Assembly: GCA_965217605.1 (NCBI GenBank)
Contig: CBDCJB010000004.1
Coordinates: 124,001 to 188,000 of the forward strand
Origin: JAYYZW01 sp965217605
GTDB taxonomy: Bacteria > Pseudomonadota > Gammaproteobacteria > Ga0077536
Reading direction: 5' to 3'
Length of the DNA: 64,000 nt
The translations under genes and the position numbers were made by a program. Below are positions 1 through 8,225 of the stretch, in pieces. The stretch's first letter is position 1. Each line of letters opens with the position of its first letter. A model generated the notes under the pieces. The model worked only from the letters and a program-made list of their open reading frames with translations, had not been told where the DNA came from and did not search any database.

Positions 1-1211
1 GGATGCCGGATACCGACGGTATAGCCTTACTCAAAGAATGGTCGGACGGTAACGCCCTCGACGCACCGGTCATCATGATGTCCGGCCATGGCACCGTGGA
101 GACGGCCGTCGAAGCGACGCGGCTAGGCGCATACGATTTTATCGAGAAACCGCTTTCGATCGCCAAAATCCTGCTCACGGTTCAACGCGCGCTCGAAAAC
201 GCGAGCTTGAAGTCCGAAAACATCGGGCTGCGGCAGAGAACACAGTCGACCGTCGAACCCATCGGTTCGAGCATGACGATGGAGAAACTGCGCAACAATG
301 CTTTGCGCATTGCCGATCACAAAACGAGCGTCTTTATCAGCGGTGAATCGGGAACAGGGAAAGAAGTCGTCGCGCGGTTCATCCATGCCAATAGCAGCCG
401 CGCAACGGGAAAATTCGTAAACGTCAATGTCGCGGGTCTGGCGCGCGAGAATCCCGATACTGAACTGTTCGGCGTGGAAGAATCCGGAAAAGTGATCTTC
501 GGATCGCTGGAACTCGCCAACGGCGGGACCTTGTTCCTTAAAGATATCGCCGATATGGATTTGAGCACTCAGGCGCGCTTGCTGAGCGCGTTGGAAAATC
601 AGGCGTTTTTGCGCGTCGGCGGTCGAGAACCCGTATCCATCGATATCCGGATCATCGCCAGCACGCGCAAGAATCTGGTTGACCTCGTGGGCTCGGGCGA
701 GTTTCGAGAAGACCTGTTCTACCACCTCAATGTACTGCCTGTCGTCGTCCCCGCCTTGCGCGAACGCCGCGACGACATCGACGACCTCATTGAATACTTC
801 CTCGAGGGGTTCGAAACGCAGGAGGCGCTGCCGCGCCGCAATTTCCCAGGATCGGTACGAAATCGCCTGAAAGACTATGACTGGCCCGGAAATATCCGCG
901 AGCTGCGGAACTTCGTACAACGCTTGTTGATACTCGGATCCGGCGACCACGTCGAAGTGGCGGAGATCAATTCGATGCTGGGAAGGAGCTGGGAAGTCCA
1001 GGGTGAGCCCCTGCTGCCCGGATTTGATCTGCCGCTGCGTGAAGCGCGCGAACATTTCGAGAAAGCCTATCTCGAGTATCAGCTTCGAGCGGTTAACGGC
1101 AGCGTAAGCAAAGTTTCCGAACGGGTCGGCATCGAACGCACGCATTTATACAGAAAATTACGCAGCCTCGGCATAGATCCCAAGCGCATCAAGGAAGCCA
1201 GTAAGGCATGA
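1..1211 (+). CDS. ntrX: NtrX-like response regulator, 5' end outside window
   Basis: The frame is already open at the window edge, so the phosphoacceptor Asp is not seen. The visible 402 residues hold the end of a receiver domain (conserved Lys in FIEKP near residue 49), an AAA+ domain with Walker A GESGTGK at 114-120, and a Fis-type helix-turn-helix at the C-terminus. Known family: response regulator of the NtrY/NtrX pair for nitrogen or redox control. Odd: between ELFG (154-157) and GGTLFL (174-179) the sigma-54 contact loop GAFTGA is replaced by a shorter segment, and the Walker B LFLDE reads LFLKD. The protein may therefore act as a DNA-binding regulator without sigma-54 activation. It overlaps trkA by 4 bp (ATGA), a common ntrX-trkA arrangement. 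The family call is firm; the exact name is likely. Confidence 0.85.
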   Translation, partial: MPDTDGIALLKEWSDGNALDAPVIMMSGHGTVETAVEATRLGAYDFIEKPLSIAKILLTVQRALENASLKSENIGLRQRTQSTVEPIGSSMTMEKLRNNALRIADHKTSVFISGESGTGKEVVARFIHANSSRATGKFVNVNVAGLARENPDTELFGVEESGKVIFGSLELANGGTLFLKDIADMDLSTQARLLSALENQAFLRVGGREPVSIDIRIIASTRKNLVDLVGSGEFREDLFYHLNVLPVVVPALRERRDDIDDLIEYFLEGFETQEALPRRNFPGSVRNRLKDYDWPGNIRELRNFVQRLLILGSGDHVEVAEINSMLGRSWEVQGEPLLPGFDLPLREAREHFEKAYLEYQLRAVNGSVSKVSERVGIERTHLYRKLRSLGIDPKRIKEASKA

Positions 1212-2581
1212 AGATCATTATCCTGGGAGCCGGGCAGGTCGGCTCTTCGGTTGCTTCCAATCTGTGCAGCGAGGCGAATGACATTACGGTAATCGATTCT
1301 AATCCCACCGTTTTGCACCATTTGCAGGATCGCTACGACCTGCGAACCCTGGTCGGCCATGGATCGCACCCGCAGGTATTAGGGCGCGCAGGCGCGCAAG
1401 ACGCGGACATGATCATTGCCGTCACAAACAGCGATGAAACTAACATGATCGCATGTCAGGTCGCTTACACCTTGTTTCATACGCCGACGAAAATCGCGCG
1501 CATTCGTGAAAGTCAATATCAGAATCACCCGACGCTGTTCGCACAAGAGGCGCTGCCGATCGATGTGTTGATCAGCCCGGAGCAGGAAGTTACCGAATAC
1601 ACACAACGCTTGATCGAATTCCCGGGCGCCATGCAGGTCCTCGATTTCGCGGGCGGTAAAGTGCAGCTCGTCGGGGCCCGTGCGTTCTACGGCGGGCCCT
1701 TGGTCGGACACCGCTTACGTGAGCTGCCCGAGCAGCTACCCGGAATCAAGACGCGGGTGACAGCGATTTTCAGGCGCCACGAGGCGATCATTCCGCAGGG
1801 TGATACCGTCATCGAGGCCGGCGACGACGTGTTCTTCATCGCCACGCCGAAGCATATTCGTTCGGTCATGAGCGAATTCCGCAAGCTGGAAGGACCCAAT
1901 CGCCGCGTCATCATCGCGGGTGGCGGGAACATCGGCAAGCGGCTCGCAATGGCTCTGGAGAAGACCTGCGACATCAAGATCATCGAAAATAACGCAGCCC
2001 GCGCAAAAGCAATATCCGAGGATCTGAAGCACGCCTACGTCTTGTTGGGCGATGCCGCGGATGAAGATCTCCTGGTCGAGGAAAACATCGAGAGCACGGA
2101 CGTGTTCTGCGCCCTCACCAATGCGGACGAGGCCAACATTATCTCTTCTATGCTCGCAAAACGCCTCGGCGCTAATACCGTTATGGCTTTGATCAATCGC
2201 GCCGCCTACGTGGACCTCGTGCAGCGCGACATCATAGATATTGCCATTTCTCCGCAACAGGCCACGATCGGCAGCCTGCTCGCCCACGTGCGTCGCGGTG
2301 ACGTGGTCAAGGTTCACGCGCTGCGCCGCGGCGCAGCCGAAGCCATAGAGGCGATCGCGCACGGTGATCCGCGCTCGAGTCAGGTCGTTGGGCGTTCGAT
2401 TGAAAATGTCGAACTGCCACCGGGGACGACGATCGGTGCAATCGTGCGTAAAGACGAAGTCATCATGGTGCATCACGACACCGTGATCGAACCCGAGGAC
2501 CACGTCATCCTGGTGGTTACGAACAAACGACACGTCAGGGACGTCGAGCGGCTGTTCCAGGTCAACGTCACCTTCATCTGA
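1208..2581 (+). CDS. trkA: Trk potassium uptake regulatory subunit TrkA
   Basis: 457 residues, the full length for TrkA. Two tandem halves are visible, each with an RCK/Rossmann nucleotide-binding motif (GAGQVGSS at residues 7-14; GGGNIGKR near 236) followed by a TrkA-C domain; the second TrkA-C occupies roughly residues 365-455. The cytoplasmic protein binds NAD(H) or nucleotide and gates the TrkH channel. The start overlaps the ntrX stop, and trkH follows after 29 bases, so the three genes are probably co-transcribed. Confidence 0.95.
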   Translation: MKIIILGAGQVGSSVASNLCSEANDITVIDSNPTVLHHLQDRYDLRTLVGHGSHPQVLGRAGAQDADMIIAVTNSDETNMIACQVAYTLFHTPTKIARIRESQYQNHPTLFAQEALPIDVLISPEQEVTEYTQRLIEFPGAMQVLDFAGGKVQLVGARAFYGGPLVGHRLRELPEQLPGIKTRVTAIFRRHEAIIPQGDTVIEAGDDVFFIATPKHIRSVMSEFRKLEGPNRRVIIAGGGNIGKRLAMALEKTCDIKIIENNAARAKAISEDLKHAYVLLGDAADEDLLVEENIESTDVFCALTNADEANIISSMLAKRLGANTVMALINRAAYVDLVQRDIIDIAISPQQATIGSLLAHVRRGDVVKVHALRRGAAEAIEAIAHGDPRSSQVVGRSIENVELPPGTTIGAIVRKDEVIMVHHDTVIEPEDHVILVVTNKRHVRDVERLFQVNVTFI

Positions 2582-2610
2582 TTACCGCGCCCAGCCCGAA
2601 CGCCAGCGTC

Positions 2611-4062
2611 ATGCGCATACAGGTAATTCAAAAAATCCTGGGGCTGCTGCTATCCATCTTCAGCGCAACCCTGGTGCCGCCTTTGTTGATTGCCGTATGG
2701 ACCCAGGACGGCATGGCAAATGCGTTCGGGACCGCAATAGTCGTCATCCTCGTCGCAGGCCTCGGCCTCTGGATACCGGTTCGTACGGTCCAACGGGACT
2801 TGAAGTTACGTGACGGTTTTTTGGTCGTGGTGTCGTTCTGGCTCGTCCTCGGCCTGACGGGTTCGATTCCCTTCCTGTTAGCGGAAGACCCCAATATGAG
2901 CGTTGCGAACGCCGTGTTCGAGTCCATCTCCGGATTGACGACAACTGGCGCAACGGTGATCGTCGGCCTCGATCAACTGCCACCGTCGATCCTGTTTTAT
3001 CGCCAACTCCTGCAGTGGCTTGGCGGAATGGGAATCATCGTACTCGCCGTCGCGATCCTGCCGATGCTAGGGGTTGGTGGCATGCAACTCTATCGCGCCG
3101 AAACGCCGGGCCCCATGAAGGATTCCAAATTGACGCCGCGCATTACCGAAACGGCGAAGGCACTGTGGTACATCTACGTGAGCCTGACTGTGGCGTGTGC
3201 GCTTGCCTATTTCGGCGCCGGGATGAGCTTTTTCGACGCCGTTGGGCACAGCTTCAGCACCGTTGCGATCGGCGGATTCTCTACGCACGATGCGAGCATC
3301 GGATATTTCAATAGCGGTACGATCGAAGCAATCGCGATCGTTTTCATGTTCATTTCTGGAGTGAGCTTCTCGCTGCACTTCATGGCATGGCGCTACCGCA
3401 ACCTGAAACCGTATTTCTTCGACTCCGAATTCAGAATGTATGCGAGCCTGCTCGCCGGCGTATTTCTGATCTCGGTCATCGCCTTGGCGCTGGCGAAGGA
3501 GACGGACTCGCTGGGATCAGCGCTACGCTACGGCTTGTTTCAAACGATTTCGATCGGCACCACGACGGGATTTACCACGACCAACTATCAACTCTGGCCG
3601 AGTTTTCTTCCGCTGCTCCTGGTGTTCTTGAGTTTTGCCGGCGGCTGCGCCGGCTCCACGGCTGGCGGCCTCAAGGTCGTTCGTGTCTTGCTGTTGTTCA
3701 AGCAGGGTGTGCGCGAGATCCGGCGTTTGATCCATCCTAACGCAATCATCACGATTCGCATGGGTGACCGCCCTGTCAACGACCGCGTGGTGGAGGCCGT
3801 GTGGGGATTCTTCGCCACCTATGTCGCCGTATTCGTGTTGTTGCAACTGGCACTGATGGCAACGGGACTCGATCAGGTGACCTCGTTTTCGGCGGTCGCC
3901 GCCTGTCTCAACAACCTCGGCCCTGGACTCGGCGATGTCAGCGCAAACTACGCCGATATATCACCGTTGGCCAAGTATCTGCTGTGCTTCGCGATGGTGC
4001 TCGGGCGGCTCGAGATATTCACCCTGCTGGTCTTGTTCACCCCGTCCTTCTGGCGCTCGTGA
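2611..4062 (+). CDS. trkH: Trk potassium uptake channel TrkH
   Basis: 483 residues, highly hydrophobic, with the repeated pore segments of the TrkH/KtrB family; selectivity-loop sequences such as GLTTTGAT (about 110-117) and GTTTGFTT (about 317-324) are visible. It forms the inner-membrane K+ pore controlled by TrkA. It lies 29 bases after trkA, and its stop overlaps the GTG start of the next small gene. Family assignment is secure; trkG would be the only alternative name. Confidence 0.95.
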   Translation: MRIQVIQKILGLLLSIFSATLVPPLLIAVWTQDGMANAFGTAIVVILVAGLGLWIPVRTVQRDLKLRDGFLVVVSFWLVLGLTGSIPFLLAEDPNMSVANAVFESISGLTTTGATVIVGLDQLPPSILFYRQLLQWLGGMGIIVLAVAILPMLGVGGMQLYRAETPGPMKDSKLTPRITETAKALWYIYVSLTVACALAYFGAGMSFFDAVGHSFSTVAIGGFSTHDASIGYFNSGTIEAIAIVFMFISGVSFSLHFMAWRYRNLKPYFFDSEFRMYASLLAGVFLISVIALALAKETDSLGSALRYGLFQTISIGTTTGFTTTNYQLWPSFLPLLLVFLSFAGGCAGSTAGGLKVVRVLLLFKQGVREIRRLIHPNAIITIRMGDRPVNDRVVEAVWGFFATYVAVFVLLQLALMATGLDQVTSFSAVAACLNNLGPGLGDVSANYADISPLAKYLLCFAMVLGRLEIFTLLVLFTPSFWRS

Positions 4063-4367
4063 GCAAGCTCACGGAGAATTTGGAAGCCCTTCTTGCTCGA
4101 GGTGAGGAAACGGCTTTACTTCGTTTCAGTTTGGGCAATGCCTACCTTGACGACGATCCGGCGCTTGCAGCTACACATCTCGAGCGCGCCGTGGCGCTCG
4201 ATCCCGACTACTCCGCCGCTTGGAAACTCCTCGGCAAATCGTTGCTTGACTGCGATCGGGAGGAAGAGGCGCGGGAGGCGTATCGCGCCGGCATCGAGAC
4301 GGCCGAGCGCCGCGGTGATATTCAAGCCGCAAAGGAGATGCGCGTATTTCTCAGGCGCCTCGGTTAA
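4059..4367 (+). CDS. small tetratricopeptide-repeat protein
   Basis: 102 residues from a GTG that overlaps the trkH stop (GTGA), which decides the start; the frame is open further upstream only because it runs inside trkH. The sequence has about two and a half TPR units: LRFSLGNAYL, then HLERAVALDPDYSAAWKLLG, then AREAYRAGIETAERRGD. No signal peptide or membrane segment is present. Similar small TPR proteins are often annotated in proteobacteria without a defined role. Coupling to trkH suggests co-expression only. Confidence 0.75.
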   Translation: MSKLTENLEALLARGEETALLRFSLGNAYLDDDPALAATHLERAVALDPDYSAAWKLLGKSLLDCDREEEAREAYRAGIETAERRGDIQAAKEMRVFLRRLG

Positions 4368-4370
4368 GAA

Positions 4371-4444
4371 CCCCGGATTCCGCTTCGCTTCATCCAGGCT
4401 ACATCCCTTACCGTAGCCCGGATGGAGCGAAGCGGAATCCGGGG
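4371..4444. repeat. REP-like palindromic element
   Basis: Two 32-base arms (4371-4402 and 4413-4444) are inverted copies with 30 of 32 positions matching, separated by 10 bases. It lies between the convergent ends of the TPR gene and pyrD and can form a long hairpin. A closely related arm recurs at 40422-40453, so this is a dispersed repeat and not a unique terminator. It could still terminate transcription in both directions. Confidence 0.8.
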
Positions 4445-4447
4445 ACA

Positions 4448-5380
4448 TTAAAGTACGATCGCTCCGGTAAGGTCCGCGATCGTTTCGAATCCGTGTCGGT
4501 CGAGATACGCGAGCATCCCTGCATTGAGTGACTTACACACCAATGGATCGTAAAACAGGCTGGTGCCGACACCGACCGCCGAGGCTCCGGCTAACAGGAA
4601 CTCGATGGCATCCTCGGTGCGCGTAACGCCGCCTTGGCCGATGATGGGTATGCCATGCGGTTTCGCCACCTCATAGACCTCGAACACCTTGTACAGTGCG
4701 ATGGGTTTGATGGCGGGACCCGAGAGCCCGCCTTGTTGATTACCGATGAACGGCCGCCGGGTCTCTACATCGATAGCCATGCCCATCAGGGTGTTGATCA
4801 CGGCAAACCCGTCGGTGCCCGCTTCAATGCAACGCCTGGCGTTCTCGGCGATATTGGTTTGGTTCGGGGAGAGTTTCGTAATCAGCGGCTTTGCCGTCAC
4901 GCGGCGGCAAGCTTCGACGACGCGGGCTGACATATCCGGATCGTTGCCAAACGCAACGCCCCCTTCCTTTACGTTGGGACAGGAGATATTGATCTCGATC
5001 GCATCGATCGGAGAAGCGTCGAATATGCGCGTGACGGATGCGTATTCGTCAACGGTCGATCCGGAAACGTTCGCGATGAACCGCGTTTCATCAAAATCGA
5101 GCTCAGGAAGGATGGAATCGACGACCGCCCGTGCGCCCGGGTTCTGTAAGCCGATCGAGTTCAGCATGCCGTCCGGCGTTTCGTAAACCCGGTGCGGCGG
5201 GTTTCCCAGACGCGGTTCGAGGGTCGTGCCTTTCAGGCAGATCGCGCCGGCATCGGCGTTGGAAAAACCAGCGACCCGCGTATACTCTTCGCCGAAGCCG
5301 ACGCAGCCCGAAAGCAGTACCAGCGGGGTCTGCAGGGCCAAGCCGCAGAGATCGACCTGCAAACGATCATCTTGTTTCAC
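4448..5380 (-). CDS. pyrD: dihydroorotate dehydrogenase, class 1B type
   Basis: About 310 residues from a GTG at 5380. Class 1B signatures are clear: SGCVGFG near the N-terminus, the NISCPN motif with the catalytic Cys, INTLMG, GGLSGPAIKP, IIGQGGV, and a C-terminal GASAVGVGT phosphate loop. It oxidises dihydroorotate in pyrimidine synthesis using FMN. Class 1B enzymes normally pair with an iron-sulfur/FAD subunit (PyrK), which is not in this window. The frame extends further upstream, but that part lies antisense to conserved trmL sequence and is unlikely to be used. A TTG at 5362 is an alternative start. Odd: most gammaproteobacteria carry the membrane-bound class 2 enzyme. Confidence 0.85.
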   Translation of the reverse strand: MKQDDRLQVDLCGLALQTPLVLLSGCVGFGEEYTRVAGFSNADAGAICLKGTTLEPRLGNPPHRVYETPDGMLNSIGLQNPGARAVVDSILPELDFDETRFIANVSGSTVDEYASVTRIFDASPIDAIEINISCPNVKEGGVAFGNDPDMSARVVEACRRVTAKPLITKLSPNQTNIAENARRCIEAGTDGFAVINTLMGMAIDVETRRPFIGNQQGGLSGPAIKPIALYKVFEVYEVAKPHGIPIIGQGGVTRTEDAIEFLLAGASAVGVGTSLFYDPLVCKSLNAGMLAYLDRHGFETIADLTGAIVL

Positions 5381-5830
5381 GTAGTTCTTTACGAGCCCGA
5401 AATACCGCCCAATACGGGCAATATTATACGCCTGTGCGCCAATGCCGGTGCTCATCTGCACTTGATCGAACCGCTCGGATTCGAACTCTCGGATCGCGAT
5501 CTGAAGCGTGCCGGCCTCGACTATCATGAATATGTGACGATCGATCGACACCCGACACTCGAATCGTGTTTAGAAGGCATTGGCGACGTTGAAGTGTTTG
5601 CGTTTTCGACGAAAGGCGCAAGAGAATTTTCCGGCGCACAATTTCGTGGCGGCAGCGCCTTATTGTTTGGTTCAGAAACGCGCGGATTGCCGGACGAAGT
5701 GCTCGACCAGTTCGACAGCGCGCATGTTTTGCGCATACCGATGGTGTCCGGCAGCCGCAGCCTGAATCTTTCCAACGCGGTGGCCGTGGCCGTGTATGAA
5801 GCCTGGCGGCAGACCGGGTACGCGGGCTAA
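5372..5830 (+). CDS. trmL: tRNA (cytidine/uridine-2'-O-)-methyltransferase TrmL
   Basis: 152 residues if started at the TTG at 5372, which precedes the first conserved residues (FHVVLYEPEIPPNTGN). SPOUT/TrmH-family motifs appear in order: NTGNIIRLCAN (motif 1), GSETRGLP (motif 2) and IPMVSGSRSLNLSNAVAV (motif 3, trefoil knot). It methylates the wobble ribose at position 34 of tRNA-Leu. The size matches E. coli TrmL (about 157). No ATG is available at the expected N-terminus. It is divergent from pyrD with starts that overlap by about 9 bases, and its 3' end overlaps mshP by 4 bases tail to tail. Confidence 0.9.
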   Translation: MFHVVLYEPEIPPNTGNIIRLCANAGAHLHLIEPLGFELSDRDLKRAGLDYHEYVTIDRHPTLESCLEGIGDVEVFAFSTKGAREFSGAQFRGGSALLFGSETRGLPDEVLDQFDSAHVLRIPMVSGSRSLNLSNAVAVAVYEAWRQTGYAG

Positions 5831-6240
5831 GGCGCTGAGGTGATGGACGCCGAAATAGTACGGCTGAAATAGTCTTCCTGCCCCGAGGTACCGAATTCAG
5901 CGATCGCGTCGATGTCAAATACCGAATAAGTCGTCGTGGCTTCGGTTACCGACGTCTCAACGCACTGCAGGGTCACGTTGAAATTGCCAACCGCGGTGAC
6001 CGCGAACGTCGTTGGTGACGCAAAACAAGCGGGGCCGCCGCCGACGTTGAGCACTTGGTGAGCGCCCCACTCCACGGCGCTCAGTGCGGCAAAATTCGCG
6101 CGCGAGCCGACGATCGAGAACGCCGACGTCGTCTTTTGAATCGAACCGATCGTGACCATGAAACCGGCGACCAGTGCGATGACGACGATCAGGAATATCG
6201 CCGTTACCAGGGAGAAACCGCGTTGCCTGAGTCCGATCAC
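5827..6240 (-). CDS. mshP: MSHA pilus biogenesis protein MshP
   Basis: 137 residues from a GTG overlapping the mshO stop (GTGA). The N-terminus has a type III signal/prepilin-like helix (QRGFSLVTAIFLIVV) with Thr in place of the usual Glu at position +5, as is typical of MshP. The rest is a small pseudopilin-like domain with two Cys. It is the last gene of the locus, so a minor pilin or assembly-accessory role is inferred from family and position. Confidence 0.8.
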   Translation of the reverse strand: MIGLRQRGFSLVTAIFLIVVIALVAGFMVTIGSIQKTTSAFSIVGSRANFAALSAVEWGAHQVLNVGGGPACFASPTTFAVTAVGNFNVTLQCVETSVTEATTTYSVFDIDAIAEFGTSGQEDYFSRTISASITSAP

Positions 6241-7166
6241 GGGATGTTGGGTACGTGGGTCTGCTGGAACAAACGAATGTTCTCATTCGGCGCCGTGCTG
6301 TCGCGGAGCGTCAAGGTGACCGAAACCAGGGCGGCGCGTGTCGCCGTGCCCGGATCGTATTCGATGTTGCAGGCCACGAGATTTTCAGCCAGCACCCGCC
6401 CCGGTGCGGCGGGCGGCGACGCGACGGTCGGTTGCATAGCGGCGATCGGGTAGCCGTCGTAGCGGTTGAGCTGACCTGTGCCGAGGTTGCAGATGTAGCT
6501 CACGGGCGTATCGACCACGTGGAAGCGTTGATTCGGCGACGGGAACGGGAAGGCGCCGAGATCGTGGACGAAACGGATGGTCCGCAGTACGGGATCTGCG
6601 ATATCGATGCCCGCGACGTTCTCGGCACAGTAGGCATTCGTCTTTCCGACGACCGGGAGCGAACAATCCGCCGGTTGGCCGGTATTGAATATGACGAGAC
6701 AGTCGATGGCGGTACTGGCCATACAGGCCGCCGTGCTCGTCGCCATCACGCCGCCGCAATTCGGACTGGCGCCCGCACAGATCTGGCCGAACTCGTTGAG
6801 CCGGCCGAGCACGTCGAATTGGGTGTCGACCGGGGGAAAGTCAAGCGGATTCGACGCCATCCCGGGGTCGATTTGCGCGCGATAGCGGCCTCCCGACCGG
6901 GTGCGCAGAAATTCCAACGCCAGACCGCCGTCGATGCGCACACTGTTCGGCAGCGCCAAACGGACCTCGCGCGTGATGCGGTTGATCGCGGTATCCGCTT
7001 CGTCGACCAGTCCGCCCCGACGCGCCGTGTCCGTGAAACCCTGAATCGGTCGTGAAATATTCAGCCCCGCCATCGCCGCGACGATGCTGCTGATCACGAT
7101 CACCACGATCAGCTCGATGAGCGTGAACCCGCGTGCCGATTGATTTTTCACCGGGTGATCGTTCAT
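6237..7166 (-). CDS. mshO: MSHA minor pilin MshO
   Basis: 309 residues with a class III prepilin leader: basic N-terminus, then RG/FTLIELIVVIVISS, with cleavage after Gly and Glu at +5. A long PulJ-like C-terminal region contains several Cys (residues around 90-175). It overlaps mshD by ATGA and mshP by GTGA, so it is translationally coupled on both sides. The order mshC-mshD-mshO-mshP matches the Vibrio/Shewanella MSHA loci. It probably sits at the pilus tip complex in the inner membrane or periplasm. Confidence 0.85.
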   Translation of the reverse strand: MNDHPVKNQSARGFTLIELIVVIVISSIVAAMAGLNISRPIQGFTDTARRGGLVDEADTAINRITREVRLALPNSVRIDGGLALEFLRTRSGGRYRAQIDPGMASNPLDFPPVDTQFDVLGRLNEFGQICAGASPNCGGVMATSTAACMASTAIDCLVIFNTGQPADCSLPVVGKTNAYCAENVAGIDIADPVLRTIRFVHDLGAFPFPSPNQRFHVVDTPVSYICNLGTGQLNRYDGYPIAAMQPTVASPPAAPGRVLAENLVACNIEYDPGTATRAALVSVTLTLRDSTAPNENIRLFQQTHVPNIP

Positions 7167-7714
7167 TGCGCATTGGCCCGAAAAGCGGACAGGTTGAAAT
7201 CGCTGTCGAGCGCCGCATGGCTCACATTGACGTCGATGCGTACCACTTCGCCCGCATTCGAGTTGATCGCAGGTGTGCCGAAGCTGATGCCGCTGTCCAT
7301 GACGCTCACCGAAACCGTGTACAAGGACAAACCGGCGATCGCGCTGTCGCTGCGGTCGCGGGCGCCCGCGTCGCTCAGTCCGTTGTAATCGCAGACGTCG
7401 TCATACAGATCGCGGGTGGCTTCCTTGAGCGGTCCGACACCGCCGCAGGCCGAGCACGCATTTGTCCCACACTGCACTTGGCAGGTGTTCCCGGGGGTCA
7501 GAAAATCCGGATCGCAAAAATTAGCCAGCATCACTTCTTCCATGTAAGCGTGCGCGATGGCGCTGGCCTGACGTTCCGGCATCGGATCCCCGGTCCGCCC
7601 GGCGACACCGGCGGTGACGAGTATCAATCCCAATACCGCGATCGAAATGATGACGATCGAGGCGACGAGCTCGATCATGGTTACGCCATGTTGCTTGATA
7701 GAAAGCTCGCTCAT
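7163..7714 (-). CDS. mshD: MSHA minor pilin MshD
   Basis: 183 residues. The prepilin N-terminus reads QHG/VTMIELVASIVIISIAV (Gly cleavage site, Glu at +5) and is followed by a GspI-like body containing five Cys in residues 56-85. The start ATG lies one base after the mshC stop, and the end overlaps mshO. Minor pseudopilin of the MSHA apparatus by family and gene order. Confidence 0.85.
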   Translation of the reverse strand: MSELSIKQHGVTMIELVASIVIISIAVLGLILVTAGVAGRTGDPMPERQASAIAHAYMEEVMLANFCDPDFLTPGNTCQVQCGTNACSACGGVGPLKEATRDLYDDVCDYNGLSDAGARDRSDSAIAGLSLYTVSVSVMDSGISFGTPAINSNAGEVVRIDVNVSHAALDSDFNLSAFRANAQ

Positions 7715-7715
7715 C

Positions 7716-8225
7716 TCAGTTTTCCAGCACCAGACCCGTATCGGGTATGACCTGGAGCTGGCGGGGACCGATCACCACATCGAGATCGGCCGGATCGGTG
7801 ATCAGATTACCACTCAGATCGTGCGGCCGCCCGATGCGGTCGAAGTAGAACGTCAGACTGTTACCGACGTTCACCCCGGATGGGGCGCTCGATTGAAACG
7901 GCGTGTCGCTGCCCGGACGTTGGACCGTTTGCAGCGGCGCCGTCAGCTGGGTGCAGTCGGTGCCCCCGGTCCAGCGAGCTACGTCGAAGCTGTTCGAGCC
8001 CGCATCGAAATTCATGCGGATACTGCAACCGGATGCGACGGCGAGCTTTTGCGCGTATCGCGTCGCTGCCAGGGCTTCCTCGAAAAACCCGCGTTCGGCG
8101 AATGGATCGATACCGGCGAAACGCGGCAGCGCAAACACGGCCAGCACGCCGACGATGACGATCACGGCCACCAATTCGATCAACGAGAACGCGGCCTGCC
8201 GCCGATGAACCTTGAAGGTGATCAA
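7716..8225 (-). CDS. mshC: MSHA minor pilin MshC
   Basis: 169 residues from a TTG overlapping the stop of the upstream ligase-like gene. The prepilin helix reads AA/FSLIELVAVIVIVGVLAVFALPRF. The residue before the cleavage site is Ala where class III leaders normally have Gly, which may lower processing efficiency or mark a variant peptidase specificity. The remainder resembles a GspH-type minor pilin with the C-terminal DTGLVLEN. It is fourth from the end of the operon. Confidence 0.82.
   Translation of the reverse strand: MITFKVHRRQAAFSLIELVAVIVIVGVLAVFALPRFAGIDPFAERGFFEEALAATRYAQKLAVASGCSIRMNFDAGSNSFDVARWTGGTDCTQLTAPLQTVQRPGSDTPFQSSAPSGVNVGNSLTFYFDRIGRPHDLSGNLITDPADLDVVIGPRQLQVIPDTGLVLEN

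Noticed and set aside
123..1145. 340-residue antisense frame opposite the NtrX-like gene
   Set aside because: No recognisable motif, and the plus strand encodes a conserved AAA+ regulator over the same bases.
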